Shown: positions 21,813 through 32,162 of the stretch, in pieces
How the letters are laid out: every line of letters begins with the position of its first letter
Position numbering within the stretch: position 1 is the stretch's first letter
DNA from: Torymus aiolomorphi
Lineage: Eukaryota; Arthropoda; Insecta; Hymenoptera; Torymidae
Length of the DNA: 64,000 nucleotides
Direction: 5' to 3'
Assembly (NCBI GenBank): GCA_036365515.1
Contig: CM070874.1
Span: 23,052,209-23,116,208 of the forward strand
The notes under the pieces: model-generated
What the model was told of the DNA's origin: nothing
Seen by the model: only the letters and a program-made list of their open reading frames with translations
Database searches by the model: none
Made by a program: the position numbers and the translations under genes

Positions 21813-21936
21813 TATTATTTTATTTCATTAAAAAAAAAGTTTGTATCTATGGCTTGGACAGGAATAGCTTCTATTATTATTTTATTTCATTAAAAAAAAA
21901 GTTTGTATCTATGGCTTGAACAGGAATAGCTTCTAT
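21813..21936. repeat. 62-bp tandem duplication inside the Helitron relic
   Basis: The unit TATTATTTTATTTCATT followed by GTTTGTATCTATGGCTTG and ACAGGAATAGCTTCTATT is present twice, with one G/A difference. It covers the start of the helicase remnant. Confidence 0.85.
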
Positions 21937-22393
21937 TTTATTACCAAAGGGTATGACCAGTCATCGTACATTTAGATTACCTTTGGATTTAAGTAATATT
22001 GAAAGTACGTTTGTAAAATTAGATTTTGATAAAAAAAAATTGAGTCCATTTAAGTCCAATGGAAACTGCATGGCAACAATTTCCGTTGTGTGGTAGAAGT
22101 CATACTGTTATAAGATTATCTATTCATACAGAAAATCAACAGAAGATTATTTTTGATAAAAAAATATATTAAATGAATCAAATCATACCAGAATGCTTTA
22201 TTTTTTCTAATGAAAAAAAGTAGTTTTTTGTTACATATGGTAACAATTATTAAAATAATAAATTATCTATGACTGTATGAAACAGTAATTTTTATCAAAA
22301 GTATAAAATTTAAAACATTTTTTATTATATTAATTTTTTCAACACGTCGGGGGTTGGCGAGCGGAGCGAGCAGAGGTGCGAAGCCCCACTAGT
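21900..22393 (+). pseudogene. Helitron remnant: helicase fragment and 3' terminus
   Basis: The plus strand at 21900-22000 reads TGIASILLPKGMTSHRTFRL, then PLDLSNIES, which matches the helicase domain of Helitron Rep/Hel proteins just after the Walker A region (TGIAA-x-LL-x-G-x-T-x-H-x-F). Further decayed coding follows to about 22170. The segment ends with GGGGGTTGGCGAGCGGAGCG, a GC-rich foldback closing with GAAGCCCC, and then CTAG followed by T at 22389-22393. A 3' hairpin followed by CTRR and a T is how Helitron ends look. Rolling-circle transposition machinery is otherwise gone. Confidence 0.7.
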
Positions 22394-22874
22394 ATATATA
22401 TAAATATATATAAATATATCAAATGCAGCTTTTGAGGATCTATGTCAGCACGGATTCGATACTTTGAGGATTTTTCGGACTTTTGAGGACATCCTCAAAA
22501 TTCCTTCGGTATGAAACGGTACTTTTGAGGATTTATATTAATACCTTCAACGCAGAGAGGAAGTTATTTCTTTAGTCAAGCATATACGAACTCTGGAGAA
22601 AAGAACTATAGATCCTCAAAATACCGGTTTCCGAAATATATATATATATATATATATATATGTTCGCAAGTATAAATCATTAACCACTTTGCAAGTATCA
22701 TACATCTATTTTGTACAATTCGGCGCTATTTTAATAAACCGTGTCATAGATACACTGACTCGTTAAAACAGTAAATTCAACAATAAATTTATTTATACAC
22801 TTCACCTGAAGTTCAAATAATTGAATATTTATATGGAATTTTTATGTATACTTTCTACACCTTAAACTAAAAAC
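22394..22874. other. AT-rich spacer with TTTTGAGGAT and (TA)n repeats
   Basis: Starts with (TA)n and TATATAAA repeats, then three CTTTTGAGGATTT-like phrases at about 22430-22530, then (TA)n at 22637-22662. The region 22663-22874 is featureless. No gene. Confidence 0.5.
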
Positions 22875-23885
22875 CGTTGGGCCATCCAAGTAGGTATGGG
22901 AGAAAGAAGGGCCACTCCAGAGCAGCTCTGGACTGGTTTTTTCTTATGCCCCCCCCCCCCCCCCCCCCAGATGCGTAATTTACTATAAAAAGTTTAAAAT
23001 TCAGAATGAAGAATGCAAAATAGTGATGTGTTGGTAACTAAGTATCCAATTTTTTTTATATAGGCTTATAATTCTTGTAACATGTAGAAGTAAAAATCTG
23101 AAAAAATTTTTGTGACTTCTAGAAATAAATTCGATATGCTTTTTTGAGCCTAATGTGAGCTGTTACATCCCTAGGACGTTAAGTAGTGCTTTACGCCTGT
23201 TGGCCAAATTAATAGAAAGTTACACTTTACGTTCTTGAACCGCAACATTGCCACCCTGCACATCAGCAAAAAAACGACCCAATCGATTTAGTCATTACGC
23301 CGACGAAGGCGAAAAATAATGTTCGTACGCCCTTGTGTGATAAATAATCCGTTAGACCAGCTCTCGTGCCCTTCATTACAATGCGGGCGTAAAATTTAAC
23401 ATTATGATTAAGGTACGAAAATTATATTATGACAGTCAAGTTATGATTACTTGACTATAATAAATTGATTTTAATACTTTCTTATGTTTGATTTGTATAA
23501 GATGATGGCAAATTTTTAATACATTTCTGGAAAACTCATACACTGGCTTTGGAGGGAGTTAGTTGCATTACTTGACTGTCGATAATTGATTTCAATGCTT
23601 TCTTTTGTTTGATTTCCAGTAGATAGTCCAAATGTTCTCTTGTAAAATTCGTACGACGGGGGTAAGATTTTACGCTCTTGATGTATGATAAAATAAATAA
23701 TCCCCGAGGTCAACTTTGCAAGCTCTCGTGCTCATTATTACAACGTGGGTGTAAAATTCCACTTTAAGGTCAAGGTACGAGAATTACTATATTATGTCCG
23801 TCAAGTAAATTTATAGTTACTTGACTATAATAAATTGATTTCAATACGTTCTTCTGTTAAATTTGTATAGAAGGATGAACGAATT
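22875..23885. repeat. Right arm of the macro inverted repeat, segment 1
   Basis: Inverted counterpart of about 12140-13170. It contains a run of C residues (about 20, at 22949-22969) not present on the left. It is interrupted on its right by a Penelope fragment. Confidence 0.8.
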
Positions 23886-24364
23886 TCAATTCACATTAAA
23901 AACGATAAAAATAACATCAATAGAAAAGATGACGTGAAATTTCTAAATTCTACATACGTTTCGTTATTACGAATTTTAAATTGAATAGAAGTATTGCTGG
24001 TTTCCCCTACTCATATATAGATATGGATACACACACACATCATACACACACACATGCATCATGCATGTATATTTCTGTTTAACGTTAGTATCCAGGACAT
24101 TCATTATGTGTAACGTTAGTTTCCAGGACTTGACCTGTAGTTTCGGGGACCTTTAGGGTTACTTTCACAACCATTTTTCCTTAATTTATTTCCGAAATCA
24201 ACGTAAAATTCGACGGAACTTGAAGCGGGCGCCGCAGGCGTCGTGGTGTTAGCCAATACTGAGAGGGATGTTGTATTGTAGACAATGGCGGCGCGAAACG
24301 CCGCCCTTACCCACTTTTATTGCAGAAAACCCTAAGAGGTCCTGGATAATAACATTATACATAA

Positions 24365-24380
<16 letters not shown>

Positions 24381-24401
<21 letters not shown>

Positions 24402-24420
24402 AATGTGTGCGTGTGTGTGT

Positions 24421-24458
<38 letters not shown>

Positions 24459-24462
24459 ACAT
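24381..24462. repeat. (GT)n microsatellite in the Penelope tail
   Basis: About 80 bp of GT with a GAATGTGTGC interruption. Confidence 0.95.
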
Positions 24463-24688
24463 ATATATACACACTTTATTTACTATTTGTAAACACATGC
24501 ACTAACACACAAACATTATCGACTATAAATGCGACTTATCATTGCGATATACTCTCAATTTGACGCTATGTGCACTGTGTGACACTTATTAGATAAGGTA
24601 TTTATTGTCTCTTCTTTTTTTATTGTAATGCGAGTGGTAGTATAAACAAATTTGTTAAATTCTTTCTTTTTGTTAAATAAATTATATA

Positions 24689-24727
24689 GCCTGAAGAGAT
24701 TGGCGGATCATGCCAACGAAACGTCGT
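24689..24727 (+). ncRNA. Hammerhead-like relic in Penelope 3' tail
   Basis: CCTGAAGAG, then TTGGC pairing with GCCAA, then CGAAACGTCG. The first box differs from CTGATGA at one base. The placement in the tail of a Penelope fragment matches the fold at 541-580. Too decayed to expect activity. Confidence 0.4.
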
Positions 24728-24812
24728 TATAAGATACTTATAAGGAATCTTGCATTTTGATTTCTTCCCTTGGCCTCCGTCAGATCGATCCCTCACCTCA
24801 ATTTAACAAATT

Positions 24813-24940
24813 TCAATACATTTTTGAGATAAGTCATACTGACTATCGATAATTGATTTTTCAACGTTCTTCTGTTTGATTTCCAGTAGATAATTAAACG
24901 CGTTCTTGCGATTTATCAGATAAATTAGTTACTTAACTAA
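24813..24940. repeat. Right arm of the macro inverted repeat, segment 2
   Basis: Inverted counterpart of about 12015-12140 (GTCATACTGACTATCGATAA, TTTGATTTCCAGTAGATAAT and ATTTATCAGATAAATTAG). It ends where the palindromic element's flank begins. Confidence 0.75.
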
Positions 24941-25062
24941 AACTGAGGCATTTCACTCAAGTGAACTGAAGTTTGCTTGAGTATCGATTACACAGGCACA
25001 CAAAAAAAAGTGGTCTGTTACTGAGACTTGACACACCCCCTCTTATGCATTTTGACGCACTG

Positions 25063-25855
25063 AATCCGAATCCGAAGCCAGAATTGCGCCACCACCCCTC
25101 AGTTTTTTTTAAATCGTGTAAAACCACCCCTAAATCGAAAAATCCGGGATATTCCGCTTTTAACGTTGGGAAAATTTTTATAAACTGCCTAAAAATTGCT
25201 GCAGATCTAAAGCTAAACACATTTTCAGGAGCTGAATCCGAATCCAAAGGCAGATTCGTGCCATTACCCCTCAGTTCTTTTTAAATCGTGGAAAACCACC
25301 CCTAAATCGAAAAATCCAGAAATTCCGCTTTTAACATTAGGAAAATTTGAATAAACTGCCCAAAAATGACTGCAGATCTAGAGCTATACACATTTTGAGG
25401 CGCTAAATCCGAATCCAAAGGCAGATTTGTGCCATCACCCCTCAGCTCTTTTTAAATCGTGGAAAACCACCCCTAAATTGAAAAATCCGGAATATTCCGC
25501 TTTTAACGTTGGGCAAATTGGTATAAACTGCCTAAAAATGACTGCAGGCTGGAGCTATACACATTTTGAGGCCCTAAATCCGAATCCAAAGGCAGATTTG
25601 TGCCATCACCCCTCAGCTCTTTTTAAATCGTGGAAAACCACCCCTAAATTGAAAAATCCGGAATATTCCGCTTTAACATTGGGCAAATTGGTATAACTGC
25701 CTAAAAATGACTGCAAATCTACTGCTATACATATTTTGAGGCACTGAATCCGAATTCGAAACGAGATTTACGACATTCCCTCTCTGTTTTTTCAATCACG
25801 GAAAACCACCCCTAACATAGAAAAATTCGAAAAATTCAGCTTTTGACCGTTTCTC
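25063..25855. repeat. ~170-bp tandem repeats, left arm of palindrome
   Basis: CTGAATCCGAATCC recurs at about 25063, 25231, 25404, 25573 and 25744, each followed by CATCACCCCTCAG, TTTTTAAATCGTGGAAAACC, AAAATCCGGAATATTCCGC and CTGCCTAAAAATGACTGCAG. Two more units sit at about 26207-26460 beyond the AACCCT array. Open frames such as 24973-25284 and 25427-25696 are repeats, not genes. Confidence 0.9.
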
Positions 25856-26180
25856 AAACCCGGAACCCTTGAACTTATAACCCTTAAACCGTAAACCTTG
25901 AAACCTTCAACGCTTAAACTGAACCCTTAAATCCTGAACCCATAAATCCTGAATCCCTTAAACCTGAACCATTAAATCCTGAACTCCTTAACCCTGAATC
26001 CTTTAATTCCAAACCCTAAAATCCTTAAACATTAAACCCACAACCCTTTAACCCTCAATCGTTTAAACCCTTAACCGTTGAACCCTGAACTCTTGAACCC
26101 TTAAAATCTTAGATCCTGAACCCTTAAGCCCTCAACCCATGAACGATGAACCACTAAACTCCGAACCCTTATATGGTCAA
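25856..26180. repeat. Degenerate AACCCTT/AACCCTG array
   Basis: A run of phrases such as AACCCTTAAACC, TGAACCCTTAAATCC and CTTAACCCTGAATCC, with a period of about 7 bp that drifts to 14-15 bp. It resembles telomere-type repeats (TTAGG/TTAGGG-like complements) but is too degenerate to be one. A second array of the same kind is at 26465-26905. Confidence 0.8.
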
Positions 26181-26464
26181 CAAGAAATGCGCTCAATCCT
26201 ATCCGAATCCAAAGGCAGATTTATGCCATCACCCCTTAGTTCTTTTTAAATCGTGGAAAACCACCCCTTAATCGAAATATCTGGAATATTCTGCTTTTAA
26301 CATTAGGCAAATTTGTATAAACTGCCTAAAAATGACTGCAGATCAAATGCTATACATATTTTGAGGCACTGAATCCGAATTCCAAACGAGATTTACGACA
26401 TTCCCTCTCCTTTTTTTTAATCCCGGAAAACCACTCCCAACATAGAAAAATTCGAAAAATTCAG

Positions 26465-26905
26465 CTTTTACCCTTTTAACCTTTAAACCCTGAACCCTTA
26501 AACTTATAGCCTTTAAACCCGAATACTTAAAACCCTTAACGCTTTAACCTGGAACCTTTAAACCCATATCCCATAAATCATGAACCCCTTAAACCTGAAC
26601 TTTTAAATCCTGAACCCTTTAACCCTGAATCCTTTAATCCCCAACCCTAAAATCCTTAAACATTGAACCTACAACCCTTTAACCCTTAACCGTTGAACCC
26701 TGAACTCTTAAACTCTTAAACCCTTAGAACCTGAACCCTTAAGCCCTCAACCCTTAAACCCTTATACGATGAACCACTAAACTCTGAACCCTTAAAACAT
26801 CAACCTTGAAACCTAATGGTTTGACTGTCCCTCGAAACCCTTAAGAAGTGAAAACTGAAACCCTCAGCTCTTAAACCCTCAACCATTAAACCTTGCGTCT
26901 TTAAA
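26465..26905. repeat. Second degenerate AACCCT array, left arm
   Basis: Same composition as 25856-26180 (CCTTTAACCCTGAATCC, ACCCTTAAGCCCTCAACCC), separated from it by two ~170-bp units. It abuts the stop codon of the minus-strand gene at 26914. Confidence 0.8.
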
Positions 26906-26913
26906 AAACTAAT

Positions 26914-28956
26914 TCAATTCTCTCTTTTTCGCTTATAGCGGATTCTCTTATCCTCAAATGACCTGTGTAAAGGATTTCTGGATCTTTTTTTATCACTTCG
27001 ATTAGTTTCTCTTTTCAACATCCAGCAGTAGTCAGCCATCATATTAACACCCCAAGTGCCTTGATATCTCCTCTCCATTTCTTTTAGGTCTTGGTGAAAC
27101 CGCTCACCTTGCTCTTCGCTGTAGTCACCTAAGTTCTCAGGAAAATATTGCAAATGTGAGTGCAAAAAATGTAGTTTGAGACTGATCAAACAACCTAAAC
27201 GTTCGTAGTTATCGAATAAATCTGAAACAATTTGTTCATATTCCTGACTTTTCTGATTACCTAAAAAATTTTCAGCAATACTTTGAAACTGAGCCATGCT
27301 AACTTTTCTGTTTCGTTCATTGTGTTGATGAAATTAGGATCTCGAAACATTCTTCGAATTTGAGGGCCCCTCAAAAATTCCTGCTTTTATTTTAGCGTTA
27401 CTGAGACCTGGAAAATAATCTGACAAGTATTGGAAACATGCCCCTTCTTTATCTAATGCTTTAGTAAACTGCTTCATTAAACCAAGTTTAATGTGCAGTG
27501 GAAGAAGAAGGATTTTTAATGGATCGAGCAATGGTTCTTGAAGCACGTTGTAAGTACCTGGATTAAGCGCATTTCTTTTTGGCCATTCTCTCTTCCTATA
27601 ATGATTAATGCGATCTCTGCTGTCCCATAAACATAGAAAGCATGGAAACTTTGTGAAACCTGACTGTTGCCCTAATATGATGGATATGATTTTCAAGTCT
27701 CCACAAACTTGCCACTTGTGTTCTTCATATTTTATTTTCTCTAGGACATACTTCATATTTTCATAAATTTCTTTTAGTTTCCTGGAATGAGCTATTGGGA
27801 TGCTTGCGTATTTATTTCTATTATGCAGCAAAACTGCCTTTACACTTTGCTTTGAAGAGTCTATGAAGAGTCGCCATTCACTGGACATGTAAATATTAGG
27901 TTTTAATTCATTAATCAGACTTTTTACATCTGTGCAATAAACTAATCTTTTATCCTCATCTACAGTGAAATATTTTGTAAACTCTTGTTCCCGTTTTCTA
28001 TAAACAGAAGATTTAGTTCCAGGTTCTACTAATTCCCGCCTCTTAAATTCCGCTGCCATGAATTCTGCAACATCTTTAGAAACGCCAGTATTTCGAATAA
28101 AATCGTTTAAATCTTTTTGGTTAAATGGTTTAGGATTCCATGGCTTAATAGAATGTGGAACATACTCGTCTTCACTTTCATCCATTTCACTTTCACTAAT
28201 TCCCATTGATTCGCTCTCACTGTCATCTTCATTTTTTCTTATCTCGTCTTCTTCAATATCTTTTTCCATAAAATCTTCTTCTACATTCATAAGTTCACCA
28301 GCATCACAAATAGTTTCCTCTCTTTCAAATTCATTGGATGTATGAATATCTGATTCCGTGATGGGTTTTATCATTGAAGAGACATTAGCATATTTTATTT
28401 TAGATTTATTTTTTGAGTTGAAGCCACTTGTAATAGTTTTGCAGAAATAGCAGTCATCGCATGACTGTGGTTTCTGCCATATAGTTGGCTTGGTAAATTG
28501 TAACACTTTCTTTCCTTTGCTTTTCTTCCATCGATTCAACATCGTTAGACAAGTACAGCACATCACTTGAGGAACCCACCATGTATTTTCAACAGGTATC
28601 TGCATTTTGAAGCAGTCAAGAAAAATTTTTCTATTTAAATCCGTAATAGGTGTGCGGTACTTTGCTACCTCAAATTTACCACATATGTAGCAAAACTGAT
28701 TTGGTTCTCCAAGGCAATCGTGGTTACTTGAGGGGTTTCTTGTGGCATTATACTCAACACTGGCCAAGTTATCCACCTGTGAAGAGCTGCGGTCGTATGA
28801 TGACGACAACTGCGGGCCCGCTTGCTCACCCTGACCAGTCGCCGATACTGGGTTTCTGAAGCCCTGCATCGTAATAGATATATTACTTATATCTGCCATG
28901 ACGGCGAAACGCCCTTTTCCAGGAACTTTGCCAGAATATACAAAAAATTTATACAA
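26914..28956 (-). pseudogene. Uncharacterised repeat-associated protein, left-arm copy
   Basis: A 540-codon frame (28956-27334) and a 127-codon frame (27297-26914) make one protein with a frameshift near 27310. The right-arm copy shows the same order. In the long frame, residues 89-92 (CYIC) and 134-136 (CCTC) with 166-172 (CDDCYFC) look like a zinc-binding N-terminus. Residues 224-265 are acidic. Residues 361-378 (WRLFIDSSKQSVKAVLLH), 414-424 (KWQVCGDLKII) and 439-444 (CFLCLW) form the conserved core, and the C-terminus has EEQGERFHQDLKEMERRYQG and WGVNMMADYCWMLKRE. I recognise this as a multi-copy family in arthropod proteomes with no assigned function. The D366, D420 and GERFHQD acidic residues could be an RNase H-type transposase triad, which is inference. 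ATGs at 28956 and 28899 are both possible; the second (MADISNISITM) lies inside the repeated arm. Confidence 0.7.
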
Positions 28957-29025
28957 AAAACCGAAGTGAAAAAAAAAACCAGCAAAAAATTTATCCGTTG
29001 CCCACCGTCACCACGGGGAGGTGCC
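28905..29025. other. Central spacer of the palindromic element
   Basis: The arms stop matching at GATATAAGTRATATAT on either side. The roughly 120 bp between them are not mirrored. This is the only unpaired part near the axis. Confidence 0.6.
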
Positions 29026-29081
29026 CTGGATGCAGATATAAGTGATATATATTCACGATGCAGTGCTTCAGAAACCCAGGG

Positions 29082-30745
29082 CGACTGGTCAGGGTGAGCA
29101 AGCGGGCCCGCAGCGGTCGTCATCATACCACCGCAGCTCTTCACAGGTGGATGACTTGTCTAGCGATGTTGAATCGATGAAAAAAAAGCAATGGAAAGGA
29201 AGTTTTACAATTTACCACGCCAACTATATGGCAGAAACCACAGTCATGCGATGACTGCTATTTTTGCAAAACTATTAGAAGCGGCTTTAACTCGAGAAAT
29301 AAATCTAAAATAAAATACGCTAATGTCTCTTCGACAATAAAACCCATTACGAAATCAGATATTCATATATCCAATGGATTTGAAAGAGAGGAAACTATTT
29401 GTGATGCTGGTGAACTTGAGAATGTAGAAGAAGATTTTATGGAAGAAGATATTGTAGAAGACGTCATAAGAAAAAATGAAGATGACAGTGAAAATGAATT
29501 AATGGAGATTAGTGAATGTGAAATGGATAAAAGTAAAGTAAAGAAGTATATTGCATATTCTGTTATGTTATGCAATCCTAAACCATTTAACCAAAAAGAT
29601 TTAAATGACTTTTTTCGCAATACTGGCGTCTCGAAAGATGTAGCAGAATTCATGGCAGCGGAATTTAAAAGACGGGAATTAGTAGAACCTGGAACTAAAT
29701 CTTCTGTTTATAGAAAACGGGAACAAGAGTTTACAAAATATTTCACTGTAGATGAGGGTAAAACATTAGTTTATTGCACAGATGTAAAGAGTCTGATTAA
29801 TGAATTAAAACCCAATATTTACAAGTCCAGTGAATGGCGACTCTTCATAGACTCTTCAAAGCAAAGTCTAAAGGCAGTTTTGCTGCATAATGGAAATAAA
29901 TACGCAAGCATCCCAATAGCTCATTTCACGAAACTAAAAGAAAGTTATGAAAATATGAAGTATGTCCTAGAGAAAATAAATCATATCCATCATATTAGGA
30001 CAACAATAAGGTTTTACAAAGTTTCCGTGTTTTCTATGTTTATGGGACAGCGGAGATCGCATAAATCATTACAGGAAGAGAGAATGGCCAAAAAGAAATG
30101 CGCTTAATCCAGGTACTTACAACGTGCTTCAAGAACCATTGCTCGATCCATTAAAAATCCTTCTTCCTCCACTGCACATTAAACTTGGTTTAATGAAGCA
30201 GTTTACTAAAGCATTAGATAAAGAAGGGGCATGTTTCCAATACTTGTCAGATCATTTTCCGGGTCTCAGTAATGCTAAAATAAAAGCAGGAATTTTTGAG
30301 GGGCCCTCAAATTCGAAGAATGTTTCGAGATCCTAATTTCATCAACACAATGAACGAAACAGAAAAGTTAGCATGGCTCAGTTTTCAAAGTGTTGCTGAA
30401 AATTTTTTAGGTAATCAGAAAAGTCAGGAATATGAACAAATTGTTTCAGATTTATTCGATAACTACGAACGTTTAAGTTGTTTGATGAGTGTGAAATTAC
30501 ATTTTTTGCACGCCCATTTGCAATACTTTCCTGAAAACTTAGGTGACTACAGCGAAGAGCAAGGTGAGCGATTTCACGAAGACCTTATAGAAATGGAGAG
30601 GAGATATCAAGGCACTTGAGGTATTAATATGATAGCTGACTACTGCAAGATGTTGGAAAGAGAAACTAACCCAGGTGATACAAAAAGATCCAGAAATCCT
30701 TTACACAGGTGAGGATAAAAGAACCCGCAATAAGCGAAAACGAGA
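29082..30745 (+). pseudogene. Uncharacterised repeat-associated protein, right-arm copy
   Basis: Mirror-image copy of the gene on the left arm. The frame starts in the GQGEQAGPQRSSSYHRSSSQ segment, then shows a deletion of about 65 residues that removes the CYIC/CCTC zinc-like region. It resumes with WQKPQSCDDCYFCKTI-like codons at about 29225 in another frame, runs through 29439-30107 (RRELVEPGTKSSVYRKREQE, WRLFIDSSKQSLKAVLLHNG), is broken near 30000 where the GDLK/CFLC segment is partly lost, and continues at 30124-30336 and 30296-30619 (MKQFTKALDKEGACFQYLSD, FLGNQKSQEYEQIVSDLFDN). A TGA replaces the tryptophan in the YQGTWG motif at 30619. More damaged than the left copy. Confidence 0.7.
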
Positions 30746-30769
30746 AAATTGAATTAGTTTTTTAAAGAC

Positions 30770-31150
30770 GCAAGGTTTAATGGTTGAGGGTTTTAGAGCT
30801 GCGGGTTTCAGTTTTCACTTTTTAAGCGTTTTAAGGGACAGTTAATGGTTTGAGGGTTGATGCTTTAATGGTTCATCGTTCAAGGGTTCAGGGTTTAAGG
30901 GTTCAGGGTTTAATGGTTGAGGGCTTAAGGGATCAGGATCTGAGGGTTTAAGAGTTCAGGGTTCAACGGTTAAGAGTTTAAAAGGTTGAGGATTAAAGGG
31001 CTATGGGTTCAATGTTTAAGGATTCTACAGTTGGGGATTAAAGGATTCAGGGTTAAAGGGTTCAGGATTAAAGGGTTTTAGCGTTGAGGGCTTCAAGGAT
31101 TAGGGTTTAAGAGTTATAAGTTCAAGGGTTCAGGGTTTAGGGGTTGAAAG
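30770..31150. repeat. Degenerate AGGGTTT/GGGTTCA array, right arm
   Basis: Complement of the left AACCCT arrays: GGGTTTAAGGGTTCAGGG-like phrases with TTAATGGTTGAGGG. There is one array here, against two on the left. Confidence 0.8.
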
Positions 31151-31800
31151 GGTCAAAAGCTGAATTTCGAATTTTTCGATGTAGGGGTGGTTTTCCGTGA
31201 TTGAAAAAAAAGTAGAGGGAATGTAGTAAATCTCGTTTCGAATTCGGATTCAGTGCCTCAAAGTATGTATAGCAGTAGATCTGCAGTCATTTTTAGGCAG
31301 TTTGTACTAATTTGCCCAATGTTAAAAGCGGAATATTCCGGATTTTTCAACTTAGGGGTGGTTTTCCACGATTTAGAAAACACTGAGGGATGATGGCACA
31401 AATCTGCATTTGGATTCGGATTCAGCGCCTCAAAATGTGTATAGCTTTAGATCTGCAGTAATTTTTAGGCAGTTTTCACAAATTTTCCCAACGTTCAAAA
31501 CGGAATATACCGGATTTTTCGATTTAGGGGTGGTTTTCCACGATTTAAAAAGAACTGAGGGGTGATGGCACAAATCTGCCTCTGGATTCGAATTCAGCGC
31601 CTCAAAATGTGTATAGCTTTAGATGTGCAGTAATTTTTAGGCAGTTTATAAAAATTTTCCCAACGTTAAAAGCGGAATATCCCGGATTTTTCGATTTAGG
31701 GGTAGTTTTATACGATTTATAAAAACTGAGGGGGTGATGGCGCAATGCTGGCTTCGGATTTGGATTCAGCGCGTCAAAATGCATAGGAGGGGGTATGTCA
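31150..31800. repeat. ~170-bp tandem repeats, right arm
   Basis: Inverted versions of the 25063-25855 units, starting at about 31240, 31415, 31590 and 31760 (GGATTCGGATTCAG or close variants). The minus-strand frame at 31907-31602 is repeat sequence. Confidence 0.85.
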
Positions 31801-31929
31801 AGTCTCAGTAACAGACCACTTTTTTTTTTGTGTGCCTGTGTTATTGATATCACAACTCTCTTTTGTTTGATTTGTGAGCAATGTGAATGTACATTTGATG
31901 AGTACATATTGATTTGAAGAAGTAAAAGA

Positions 31930-32080
31930 CTTTTTCGCTATTTGATTTTTAAAGAATCATATAAATATAATTTGTTACAGTAGTATCTATCGTATCTCAT
32001 GGATATTTATAAGAGTAAATTTATTATATATTATGATTTTTCAGAATACAAAAACAAAGATACTTACCTTATTTTACTTC
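31930..32080. repeat. Right arm of the macro inverted repeat, segment 3
   Basis: Inverted counterpart of 11860-12010 (GGATATTTATAAGAGTAAAT, ATGATTTTTCAGAATACAAA, AAAGATACTTACCTTATTT). It is separated from segment 2 by the palindromic element and about 130 bp of extra flank. Confidence 0.7.
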
Positions 32081-32162
32081 AAATTAAATAATTACTATCT
32101 GCCCTGAGATCAACTTACTCACAACTTCAAAATCATACATAATAACTCCATTTCTTATATTA

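Larger units (their letters stand above)
23886..24812 (+). mobile_element. 5'-truncated Penelope-like element fragment
   Basis: It begins inside the endonuclease C-terminus: the plus strand reads IHIKNDKNNINRKDDVKF then LNSTYVSLLRILN and a stop, which aligns with IYIKNNKNSINKKEDIQRL in copy A at 0.8 kb. A long 3' tail follows with a (GT)n tract and a hammerhead-like motif. ATTTCAAT occurs at both junctions (near 23884 and 24808), a probable target duplication. It interrupts the right arm of the macro inverted repeat, whose left arm shows the empty site near 12145. Confidence 0.75.
24990..31841. mobile_element. 6.85-kb near-palindromic element with satellite-like arms
   Basis: The outer ends are ACACAGGCACAC plus an A run and GTGGTCTGTTACTGAGACTT, present inverted at 31793-31841. 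Moving inward, both arms contain, in mirrored order, ~170-bp tandem repeats, degenerate AACCCT-type arrays, and a gene of the same family reading toward the array (minus on the left, plus on the right). The arms meet around a spacer of about 120 bp at 28905-29025. The flanks ATCGAT (left) and ATTGAT (right) are a possible 6-bp target duplication with one mismatch. The arms differ by substitutions and indels, so it is not a recent assembly error. It interrupts the macro inverted repeat. Confidence 0.8.

Noticed and set aside
25063..25855. CRISPR-like array
   Set aside because: The period of about 170 bp is continuous tandem repetition without distinct short repeats and unique spacers, in a eukaryotic context.
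25856..26905. True interstitial telomere
   Set aside because: The AACCCT phrases are too irregular and are mirrored in a mobile element, so a chromosomal telomere remnant is not supported.
28058..28345. Serine-rich plus-strand ORF
   Set aside because: Antisense shadow of the acidic D/E/S stretch in the minus-strand gene of the palindrome.
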